DNA of 11,138 nt from Methanosarcina sp. UBA402. Its GTDB lineage: Archaea; Halobacteriota; Methanosarcinia; Methanosarcinales; Methanosarcinaceae. Below, in pieces: positions 6,273-11,138 of the stretch. Under the pieces are notes generated by a model. It was not told where the DNA came from and did not search any database. It was given only the letters and a program-made list of their open reading frames with translations. How positions within the stretch are numbered: the first letter of the stretch is position 1; every line of letters starts with the position of its first letter. The position numbers and the translations under genes were made by a program. The stretch is taken from the NCBI GenBank assembly GCA_002509325.1, contig DADO01000205.1, positions 1 to 11,138 on the forward strand, read 5' to 3'.

Positions 6273-6300
6273 TGCAGTTTAAAAACTGCAATTTAATTTT
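6273..6300 (+). terminator. Hairpin terminator of the pspA-pspAA operon
   Basis: TGCAGTTT (6273-6280) and AAACTGCA (6283-6290) form a perfect 8-bp stem around AA, three bases after the pspAA stop, followed by ATTTAATTTT. The stem plus U-rich tail resembles an intrinsic terminator. Confidence 0.65.
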
Positions 6301-6309
6301 ACCGCTCAA

Positions 6310-6567
6310 ACTAAAAGCCTATCCGAAAAGATATCAGGAAAATCATTATCCTTTATCCATACAGCTATTCTGAATTACGTTATCTGGAAAAGGTCTTTCA
6401 AAAATAATGGCATCTAAAGTCCTTTTTACGAGCTTTTTATCGTGACAATTTGCTCCATCAACAGTTACTGAAAGTGGTATACCTTTACCATCTGTTAAAA
6501 TACTCCTTTTTGTTCCTTTTTTGCCATGATCAGTCGGGTTCGCTCCCACGATCAGTCGGGTTCGCTC
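6310..6567 (-). pseudogene. Remnant of an IS5-type DDE transposase
   Basis: The open part (6346-6549) reads GANPTDHGKKGTKRSILTDG, then GIPLSVTVDGANCHDKKL and TLDAIIFERPFPDN, ending MDKG. This is the central catalytic core of IS5-family transposases, in which GKNPTDRGKLGTKR and VDGANxHD are typical. After MDKG the frame stops at once (GGATAATGA). Removing one A restores GYDFPDI, the expected continuation, so a one-base insertion has broken the gene. The N-terminal half with the first catalytic Asp and the C-terminal Glu region are missing. Upstream, a 22-bp tandem duplication doubles the NPTD region out of frame. The remnant cannot be active. AGCCTATCCGAAAAG at 6316-6330 could be a surviving terminal repeat, but I see no partner. 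Confidence 0.8.
6524..6567. repeat. 22-bp tandem duplication within the transposase remnant
   Basis: Bases 6524-6545 and 6546-6567 are adjacent 22-bp copies differing at one position (CCATGATC versus CCACGATC); both contain GATCAGTCGGGTTCGCTC. On the minus strand each copy encodes ANPTD followed by HG or RG, but in different frames because 22 is not a multiple of three. The outer copy continues into a 6-bp palindrome TTCGCT-CT-AGCGAA (6561-6574). Confidence 0.9.
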
Positions 6568-6750
6568 TAGCGAAGAGCCAAAACATATTTTTGCAGCCAG
6601 TTCTTCCAGTTAATAACATTTTCGTTTTGAGAGTTGATCTTTTTCGAGAATTCCTGCTCTCAAATCTCTTATATTATCGTCAAGCCTCAATATTTCCCCC
6701 CGTTTTGCTTAAAAAATTCTGATTAACCTCCTTTTCAGAAGGTTATTAAA
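6568..6750. other. Decayed sequence between the transposase remnant and the FMN protein gene
   Basis: No intact gene is visible. The minus-strand frame in phase with the transposase fragment stays open from TTG 6690 except for one TAA (6610-6612), reading LRLDDNIRDLRAGILEKDQL and later LEELAAKICFGSS. It may be a separate gene fragment, since it does not resemble transposase. TAACCT (6724-6729) and AGGTTA (6740-6745) form a 6-bp inverted repeat. Confidence 0.35.
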
Positions 6751-6790
6751 ATACACAAATCCGACCTTCAATACACAATTCTGACGCTTA
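6751..6790. repeat. Imperfect 20-bp direct repeat next to a TATA box
   Basis: Bases 6751-6770 and 6771-6790 both begin ATACACAA and share 15 of 20 positions. They abut the TATA box at 6792-6800, where a paired regulator site could lie. Confidence 0.6.
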
Positions 6791-6791
6791 A

Positions 6792-6800
6792 CTATATAAA
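6792..6800 (+). promoter_or_regulatory. Candidate TATA box for the FMN split-barrel gene
   Basis: CTATATAAA at 6792-6800 continues into TTTATA. It lies 33-41 bp upstream of ATG 6833, placing the transcript start around 6820 and leaving a very short leader that just includes GGTGAT. Confidence 0.6.
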
Positions 6801-6832
6801 TTTATACTGCAACCATCTTGATGGTGATTACC

Positions 6833-7237
6833 ATGGTAAAATTAAACGAAGAGATGAAAAATGCTTTTTCAAAGGTGAAGATCTTTCCAGTAGCTACGGC
6901 CTCAAAAGATGGAATTCCAAATGTAGTACCCATGGGCTTCTGTCAGCTTGTGGATGATGAAACAATCTGGATTTCAGACAATTTCATGGTCAAATCCCTG
7001 GCGAACTTGAAAGAAAACCCCAATGTTGCAATTTACGTATGGGGCCCGGATACAGGCGGCTGCTTCCAGATAAAAGGTAAAGCGGATCTTATTAGTGCCG
7101 GAGAGAAATTTGAAAAAATGAGGTCAATTGTGCATGCGGCAAAGCCGGGACTCCCTGCAAAAAACCTTATAGAAATCAAGATTACCGAGGTATTCCAGTG
7201 CGCTCCCGGCCCTGGAGCAGGGAAGAAGTTACTCTGA
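6833..7237 (+). CDS. Pyridoxamine 5'-phosphate oxidase-related FMN-binding split-barrel protein
   Basis: I choose ATG 6833 (134 residues). It is preceded by GGTGAT (6823-6828), which matches the 16S 3' end. In-frame TTG 6818, ATG 6821 and GTG 6824 lie at or upstream of the expected transcript start and lack a ribosome site. The protein has the small flavin split-barrel pattern: FPVATASKDGIPNVVPMGF (early strands), WISDNFMVKSLANLKENP with VAIYVW (FMN-site region and core strand), then CFQIKGKADLI and a C-terminal IEIKITEVFQCAPGPGAG. It is soluble with no signal. Members bind FMN or F420-type cofactors and act as small reductases or oxidases, but the substrate cannot be told; it is not expected to be a true PdxH. 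It stands alone between two short intergenic gaps. Confidence 0.88.
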   Translation: MVKLNEEMKNAFSKVKIFPVATASKDGIPNVVPMGFCQLVDDETIWISDNFMVKSLANLKENPNVAIYVWGPDTGGCFQIKGKADLISAGEKFEKMRSIVHAAKPGLPAKNLIEIKITEVFQCAPGPGAGKKLL

Positions 7238-7282
7238 TCGAATTTAATATAGCGTATCAGTATGATATCCGGATAAGCACCC

Positions 7283-7291
7283 CATAAATAT
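7283..7291 (+). promoter_or_regulatory. Candidate TATA box for the small cysteine-rich gene
   Basis: CATAAATAT lies about 40 bp upstream of ATG 7329, predicting a transcript start near 7310 and a leader of about 20 nt containing the GGGAGTG ribosome site (7317-7323). Confidence 0.4.
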
Positions 7292-7328
7292 CTGGATAAA
7301 AAAATAAACTATAGCTGGGAGTGTCAAA

Positions 7329-7568
7329 ATGGTTAAAGATAAGGGGAAACCCCCTGTTTTTTGTGAAAAGTTCTGTATAGTCTGCAAGGGTGCAAGAGAG
7401 GGAAACAAAATTTGCAAGGCTATCCAGAACATCGAATTGAAAATTTTCGGGAAAAACGGCTGCATCTGGGGGGCAGCAAGGACAAAATATTACGGAGTCA
7501 CCCCTGATAAAAAACTTCCTATAAATTCAAGAAAGAACAAACAAAAACAAACTGGTAAAAAGATATAA
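7329..7568 (+). CDS. Small cysteine-rich basic protein, unrecognised
   Basis: The 79-residue protein starts at ATG 7329, five bases after GGGAGTG. Five cysteines fall in the pattern C12-x3-C16-x2-C19-x9-C29-x15-C45. The first four sit in FCEKFCIVCKG and NKICKAI, compatible with a zinc or iron-sulfur site. A conserved-looking NGCIWGAARTKYYGVTPDK follows, and the last about 20 residues are Lys/Asn/Gln-rich and probably disordered. There is no signal peptide or membrane segment. The ribosome site, TATA-like element and downstream hairpin support a real gene, and its content is unlike a random AT-rich frame. I cannot assign a family or function. Confidence 0.72.
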   Translation: MVKDKGKPPVFCEKFCIVCKGAREGNKICKAIQNIELKIFGKNGCIWGAARTKYYGVTPDKKLPINSRKNKQKQTGKKI

Positions 7569-7610
7569 GGAATAAAGAAATAAGAAATAGAAATAGAAAT
7601 AAAATATAGG

Positions 7611-7646
7611 CTATAAAAATGTTATAGTTATTTTTATTTTTTATAG
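7611..7646 (+). terminator. Hairpin with T-rich arm after the small cysteine-rich gene
   Basis: CTATAAAAA (7611-7619) pairs with TTTTTATAG (7638-7646), and the 3' part holds TTTTTATTTTTT (7631-7642). It lies 43 bp after the stop codon and fits a terminator for that gene. Confidence 0.5.
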
Positions 7647-7944
7647 CGAGTAATCCTAAAACTTTTTCCCTTTATAATTCAGAGCTTACAAAATTGCCTG
7701 AAGAATGAGTTTCCAGAATGGTTTTTCAGGATTATGTACTCGACTGATTACTTAAAGTTCGATATGGAAAGGGAAATATAACTATTCAGCCAGGATAAAA
7801 TAACCCTGGGATTAATTTTATCAAGGTTCAGTCGACAAATTGCAAGAATAGTTTTTTGATTATTAACAAACGCCTGCGTTTTCTGTTGTCTATCAGTTGT
7901 TTGTCAGACTCACTGGGCCCATTAAAATCAATATCAATTGACAT

Positions 7945-7972
7945 GTTTTAATGAGCTGGTTTTAATGAGCTG
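7945..7972. repeat. Perfect 14-bp tandem duplication
   Basis: GTTTTAATGAGCTG occurs at 7945-7958 and again at 7959-7972 without mismatch, in the 3' region of the minus-strand surface protein gene. Confidence 0.85.
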
Positions 7973-8028
7973 AATAGTTATAGTTAATTTTGAGTTTTGA
8001 ATTTTAGCTGCATAGCTGCAGTCAAGTT

Positions 8029-9624
8029 TTATGTTCGTTTTTTTCCCAGAAAGCCTGTACCCGTCAGAAGTCCTGCTACAGCAAGGATGATACCAAAACC
8101 GGGAGTTTCTTCGTCATCCTCTTCCGTACGGCTGCTTGAGGATGTATTTTTCTCCTGGCTTGAATCCGTAACTCCTTCTGGTTGTGTGCTGCTTCCTTCA
8201 AGGGGCATTGGTATTCCTACATAAACGACAGGAGTATCCGAAAAAACCTCACCTGAGTATTCTTCAAGGTCGAGAAAAGTTGCTTTGCATGCAGGTAGAT
8301 GGATTTCTCCCTCTTTGTGCATTTGCATAATGTAAACTATTTTTTTTGAACCCCCAGAGCTTCCGAGAACCTGCTTGAAGCTCGTTTCCCCGCTTATGAA
8401 CTTAGCTTCAGGAGGTGCCGTGTCGGTTAAGGTCACACTTGCATCAGCGTTCCCAGTATTCTTTGCAGTGACCGTCACAGTCAGCTTGTCTCCGGAGTTC
8501 AGCTGCTGCCTGTCAATAGTTTTTGTAATTGAGATTTCAGGCCCATAAATTTTTATTTTTTCCGAATTATTAGAACCCGCTTCTCCGCTCTGCCCATTGG
8601 GGAGAGTAAAAGTAGCTATGGCTTGTGGGAAGGTGAATTCCCCAGGCTTATCAGGAATCAGGGTGTACTCAAAAACCTTTTCAGCCAATTCTCCGGACTT
8701 AAGGGAAAGAGTCTTATCGAGTGTTACAGGCTCTCGTAAGTGAACTTCGGGAGCTATAGAATCATTGAGTGCAATATTATTGATATCGCAGAGCCCTTCG
8801 TTCCGGACGCTGACTGAGACGTGCATAGGCTTTCCCATATGGTTATTTTTTTTAATACTCTTTGAAATAATGAGGCCCCATTTTTTCTCGATTTTTATGA
8901 CTTTCGAACCTACATGTTCATACTTATCCCCCCTTACATCCACGCATGTAGTTTTTGCAGTTATGTTCAGATTAGTATCGACCCAGGGAATTGGAGCCTT
9001 CAAGGTAAGGTTCACAGGTTCAAGGGTCTCGTCTTTAAGAACCTCACCAATAGTGTACCTCGTTTTTCCTTTAAGCACCTCCATGCCGGCCGTGTCAATG
9101 GTTAGAACGGTATCTTTAGCCCTTGAATCTCCCTCATTTTTAAGCTTTATCGATACATCAATTCTACTATCTCCGGCAGATTTGGAATCATATATATCTT
9201 TTTTGGTTTCAACTTTTATGTTAAATTTTGGCTCTCCTCTTACGAGAATATCCAGTTTAGCATAAGGGTTCCAGTTTTTGGTTTTAAATTCTTTATTGTC
9301 TATAGTGATAGTTTCATAATTCGGATCCACTTCTCTGGCATAAACTTTTATCCTGTCGTCATATACAGCTTCCAGGCCTGCAGAAAGCGGAGAGGTCTTC
9401 AATTTTTCCCCATCCATTGAGATTGAAATGATCATCTGGTTGTCTTCGTTGAAATCTTCTGCCTTTATATCGTAGCCGTCGACTGTTATCGTCTTTCCCC
9501 AATACAGCTTTGCTCCATCCTGTTTCTTTACCCACTCAATGTTTTCTTCCGCAAGAACAGTCACTGAGAAGGCCGAAAAGAAGAAAACGGCAAGTAATGC
9601 AATCAGTACAAGCTTCTTAGCCAT
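8029..9624 (-). CDS. Secreted S-layer-like protein with DUF11/CARDB-type repeats and PGF-CTERM anchor
   Basis: The 531-residue protein starts at the complement of 9622-9624, preceded on its strand by GGAAGGTAAC. Residues 1-25 are a signal peptide (KK, hydrophobic core, VLAEE after the likely A-x-A type cleavage). Residues about 27-130 form a beta-rich N-terminal domain I cannot name. Three Ig-like domains follow at roughly 130-240, 255-360 and 365-475, each with a DUF11/CARDB-type signature (VSIKLKNEGDSRAKD, VSVSVRNEGLCDINN, VTVTAKNTGNADASVTLTDT). A Ser/Thr/Glu-rich linker leads to a C-terminal sorting signal: P508-G-F-G, a hydrophobic helix 511-526, then KKR. This is the PGF-CTERM pattern recognised by archaeosortase A, which removes the helix and allows lipid attachment. 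NLT, NIT, NNS and NTS sequons suggest N-glycosylation. It is an envelope protein of unknown ligand. It is monocistronic, with a TATA element near 9711-9727. Confidence 0.9.
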   Translation of the reverse strand: MAKKLVLIALLAVFFFSAFSVTVLAEENIEWVKKQDGAKLYWGKTITVDGYDIKAEDFNEDNQMIISISMDGEKLKTSPLSAGLEAVYDDRIKVYAREVDPNYETITIDNKEFKTKNWNPYAKLDILVRGEPKFNIKVETKKDIYDSKSAGDSRIDVSIKLKNEGDSRAKDTVLTIDTAGMEVLKGKTRYTIGEVLKDETLEPVNLTLKAPIPWVDTNLNITAKTTCVDVRGDKYEHVGSKVIKIEKKWGLIISKSIKKNNHMGKPMHVSVSVRNEGLCDINNIALNDSIAPEVHLREPVTLDKTLSLKSGELAEKVFEYTLIPDKPGEFTFPQAIATFTLPNGQSGEAGSNNSEKIKIYGPEISITKTIDRQQLNSGDKLTVTVTAKNTGNADASVTLTDTAPPEAKFISGETSFKQVLGSSGGSKKIVYIMQMHKEGEIHLPACKATFLDLEEYSGEVFSDTPVVYVGIPMPLEGSSTQPEGVTDSSQEKNTSSSSRTEEDDEETPGFGIILAVAGLLTGTGFLGKKRT

Positions 9625-9710
9625 AGTTACCTTCCTTGAATTTTACACTTTTATACCGGATCTGCGTACTGGAAGCATGCATTTTGAGCTCCTGTAATGC
9701 CTACGGCTTT

Positions 9711-9727
9711 TTAAATATTTATATTCA
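9711..9727 (-). promoter_or_regulatory. Candidate TATA box for the surface protein gene
   Basis: On the minus strand this region reads ATATAAATATTTAAAAA, about 90-100 bp before the start codon, predicting a leader of 60-70 nt. The leader carries GGAAGGTAAC next to the ATG. Confidence 0.5.
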
Positions 9728-10038
9728 TTAATTATAAATAATTAGTAAATGTTTATTCATAATGATATTGCCGTATCTTGTTATTCGATACATTTTTTGC
9801 CCCAGCACTCCCCTAAATTTATAATTTTTTAACCCGTTATTATTTTAATAACTCTAATTTTACGGCTTTTTTATTTAAGTCCAGCATTAATTTATAACCT
9901 ATGATTTACCGGTTTATCTTGCTTAGTAGCAATGTCGTCTTACTGAATGATTTTTCATCCAAATATGATATTTATTATCTAATTATGCGATATATTCTCT
10001 TAATAAGATATTTTTTCTGGACTCTATAATTTCAAACT

Positions 10039-10048
10039 CTATAAAGTA
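10039..10048 (+). promoter_or_regulatory. Candidate TATA box for the Nif3-family gene
   Basis: CTATAAAGTA is the best TATA-like string upstream of ATG 10169 and would give a leader near 100 nt. Other AT-rich strings nearby (for example 10023-10031) are possible, so the assignment is tentative. Confidence 0.35.
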
Positions 10049-10157
10049 TCTTGGCATAAGGTATTTTAATTTTTTGTACTGATCTCAATATTCAATAAAC
10101 TTCTAATATCAGAGGTGTTTTCTTTTAATCAAGAAGTAGCAGTTCCTTCCGGATATT

Positions 10158-10164
10158 GGAGGTT
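10158..10164 (+). promoter_or_regulatory. Ribosome binding site deciding the Nif3-family start
   Basis: GGAGGTT sits four bases before ATG 10169 and marks it as the start. The in-frame GTG at 10115 would add 18 residues not expected in the family. Confidence 0.75.
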
Positions 10165-10168
10165 ATTC

Positions 10169-10918
10169 ATGGAACTTACAAAAGTCGTAGAAATTCTCGA
10201 AGAAATTGCACCACCTGAACTTGCTGATGACTTTGACGAAGGCAGGATCGGGCTAATTCTCAACTTGGAAAACAATATAGAAAAAATTGCAGTTGCCCTT
10301 GATGCCAGTTCTTATGTGCTTAAAAAAGCTGCAGAAATGAAAGCAAATCTACTGGTCACCCATCACACCCTTATCTTCCACCCAATAAATAAAATCTCAA
10401 AATCCCTGGCAGAATCCCTCAAGCTTGCCCTTGAGACTGAGATCTCCCTTTACAACATGCACACAAATTATGATAGGGTTGAAGGGGGCATTAATGACGT
10501 GCTTGCTGCAAGGCTTGGGCTCAGGAATATCGGAACTGCGGAAATCGGCAGGATAGGAGAGGTCGAACCCTGTGCTTCAGCGGAACTGGCATCTAATGTC
10601 TCGGAAGCATTGCAAACTCCTGTAACATACGTTGGAGAAAAAAAAGAGATAAGGCGCGTAATGGTCGTTGGAGGCAGTGGTTTCAGGACCGAATTCCTCG
10701 AAATCGCCAGGGCATATAGGGTCGATGCTTTCATATCTTCCGAACTCAAGCATGATATTCTCCGCGCTTATGAGGATCTCTGCCTGATTGACGCCACTCA
10801 TTATGCCACGGAAAATCCGGGTATGGAGGCTTTATGCTCAAGGTTGCGCGAAATTTCAGGCCTTGAGGTGGTATTCATTAAACAGCCTCCTGGACTCAAA
10901 ATAATTGATAAGTCTTGA
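10169..10918 (+). CDS. Nif3/YbgI-family dinuclear metal-centre protein
   Basis: From ATG 10169 the protein has 249 residues, the usual length of short Nif3-like proteins. It begins with helix ELTKVVEILEEIAPPELADD followed by RIGLILN. Conserved metal-site motifs are clear: THH at 64-66 in VTHHTLIFHPI, HTNYD at 98-102 followed by GGIND, GGSG (168-171), and DATHYATENPG with His211 and Glu215. The expected dinuclear ligands (His65, His66, Asp102, His211, Glu215) are all present. These soluble proteins are often annotated as GTP cyclohydrolase I type 2, but the reaction is unsettled for the family. One deviation is SSELKH (190-195) where relatives have TGDxxH. The last residues KIIDKS and the TGA lie inside the first unit of a 22-bp tandem repeat, so the C-terminus may be variable. 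Confidence 0.93.
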   Translation: MELTKVVEILEEIAPPELADDFDEGRIGLILNLENNIEKIAVALDASSYVLKKAAEMKANLLVTHHTLIFHPINKISKSLAESLKLALETEISLYNMHTNYDRVEGGINDVLAARLGLRNIGTAEIGRIGEVEPCASAELASNVSEALQTPVTYVGEKKEIRRVMVVGGSGFRTEFLEIARAYRVDAFISSELKHDILRAYEDLCLIDATHYATENPGMEALCSRLREISGLEVVFIKQPPGLKIIDKS

Positions 10919-11051
10919 TAAAATAATTGGTAAGTCTTGATAAAATAATTGATAAGTCTTGATAAAATAATTGATAAGTCTTAATAAAATAATTGATAAG
11001 TCTTAATAAAATAATTGATAAGTCTTAATAAAATAATTAATAAGTCGTAAC
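10898..11051. repeat. 22-bp tandem repeat array, seven copies, overlapping the Nif3 gene end
   Basis: Seven contiguous 22-bp units start at 10898, 10920, 10942, 10964, 10986, 11008 and 11030. The core is AAAATAATTGATAAGTCTT followed by GAT or AAT. The first three units end in GAT (unit 2 carries GGT in place of GAT), units 4-6 end in AAT and are identical, and unit 7 is diverged (ATTAATAAGTCGTAAC). Unit 1 encodes the final KIIDKS and stop of the Nif3-family protein. With no spacers this is not CRISPR. The unit is two DNA turns long and AT-rich. Confidence 0.95.
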
Positions 11052-11058
11052 TATTCAG

Positions 11059-11105
11059 GTAGCCTGTGAAAGGCTACAATTTTTCCTCATTTCGAGGAAA
11101 AATTG
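11059..11105 (+). terminator. Two adjoining strong hairpins after the repeat array
   Basis: GTAGCCT (11059-11065) pairs with AGGCTAC (11071-11077) around GTGAA. The last base of that stem begins a perfect 12-bp stem: CAATTTTTCCTC (11077-11088) with GAGGAAAAATTG (11094-11105) around ATTTC. The 5' arm of the second stem provides a T-run after the first hairpin, which fits termination of the Nif3 transcript. The near-perfect 12-bp dyad just before the next TATA could also be an operator. Confidence 0.55.
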
Positions 11106-11115
11106 CATATAAATT
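11106..11115 (+). promoter_or_regulatory. Possible TATA box for a gene beyond the right edge
   Basis: CATATAAATT directly follows the 12-bp hairpin. No start codon with a ribosome site is visible before the window ends. Confidence 0.3.
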
Positions 11116-11138
11116 GAATCCATTGGTCATCGGTTAAG

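Larger units (their letters stand above)
7569..8028. other. Non-coding convergent region with several repeats and inverted repeats
   Basis: About 460 bp without a credible gene. It starts with an A-rich GAAATA hexamer run (about 7575-7600) and a hairpin terminator (7611-7646). TCGACTGA (7740-7747) and TCAGTCGA (7828-7835) form a perfect 8-bp inverted repeat enclosing GATAAAAT/ATTTTATC (7794-7801 and 7815-7822), itself interleaved with CCAGG/CCTGG (7790-7794 and 7805-7809). A perfect 14-bp tandem duplication follows at 7945-7972, and AGCTGCAT-AGCTGCAG at 8007-8022. The nested dyads could be a structured RNA or a mobile-element vestige; no start signal is clear. Confidence 0.5.
9625..10168. other. 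AT-rich divergent intergenic region
   Basis: 544 bp between the surface protein and Nif3-family genes, with no open frame I trust. It contains candidate TATA boxes for both flanking genes and long AT-only stretches (about 9711-9760 and 9820-10035), with many imperfect TATTTAT/ATAAATA motifs but no clear tandem array, tRNA or structured RNA. GTG 10115 opens in frame with the Nif3 gene but has no fitting ribosome site. Confidence 0.5.

Noticed and set aside
6450..6722. Plus-strand open frame of 90 codons
   Set aside because: It is antisense to the transposase remnant, is low-complexity hydrophobic, and has no ribosome site.
8765..9265. Plus-strand open frame of 166 codons
   Set aside because: It lies wholly inside the surface protein gene on the other strand, whose signal peptide, Ig-like motifs and PGF-CTERM tail are clear; the shadow has no recognisable domain.
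10115..10168. Longer Nif3 start at GTG 10115
   Set aside because: GGAGGTT four bases before ATG 10169 and the family N-terminus favour the shorter form.
9625..10168. Replication origin suggested by AT-richness
   Set aside because: No ORB-type repeats and no Orc1/Cdc6 gene nearby; the AT content is typical of intergenic DNA in this window.
10898..11051. CRISPR array
   Set aside because: The units are contiguous with no unique spacers, are only 22 bp, and no cas-like gene is present.
1..11138. Defence island, toxin-antitoxin pair, prophage or biosynthetic cluster
   Set aside because: No nuclease, toxin, integrase, capsid or synthase motifs were found; the genes are mostly housekeeping, envelope or orphan.

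Overview
The window looks like a chromosomal segment of a methanogenic archaeon, most likely a Methanosarcina species. This is inferred from protein content and gene signals, not from a database match. The pointers are an archaeal-type Trm1 tRNA methyltransferase, a PspA plus PspAA pair, an ArsR-like/V4R regulator, a secreted protein ending in a PGF-CTERM (archaeosortase) anchor, archaeal TATA boxes, GGAGGT/GGTGAT ribosome-binding sites, TTG starts, and long AT-rich intergenic regions with many short tandem repeats.

Layout. Bases 3-179 hold the C-terminal end of an unrecognised gene entering from the left. A lipoprotein with a degenerate cupredoxin domain (467-1138) is followed after 24 bp by trm1 (1163-2329). 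A 14-bp degenerate tandem array (2345-2500) precedes a winged-helix/coiled-coil protein (2604-3224) and a probable DUF2110 protein (3297-3992), which look like one transcription unit. A convergent minus-strand gene (4162-4899) encodes an ArsR-like winged helix fused to a V4R ligand/metal domain. Across a 335-bp regulatory gap it faces pspA (5235-5987) and its partner pspAA (5991-6269), which ends in a clear hairpin terminator. Then come a decayed IS5-type transposase fragment (about 6310-6567, minus), an FMN split-barrel (PPOX-like) protein (6833-7237), and a small cysteine-rich protein (7329-7568). A non-coding stretch of about 460 bp follows, then a large secreted S-layer-like, PGF-CTERM-anchored protein on the minus strand (8029-9624), a 544-bp AT-rich divergent intergenic region, and a Nif3-family dinuclear-metal protein (10169-10918). 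The first of seven 22-bp tandem repeats forms the end of the Nif3 coding sequence, and two strong adjoining hairpins follow.

How the genes relate. The most coherent functional group is the membrane-stress pair pspA-pspAA (ESCRT-III-like membrane maintenance), facing a possible ligand-sensing V4R regulator with an inverted repeat between two candidate TATA boxes. The lipoprotein and the PGF-CTERM protein add an envelope theme, but the remaining genes are housekeeping or orphan.

I do not see a clear defence island, CRISPR array, biosynthetic cluster or complete mobile element. The most unusual sequence-level feature is the repeated use of short tandem duplications (units of 6 to 22 bp at nine places), two of which alter or overlap coding sequence.
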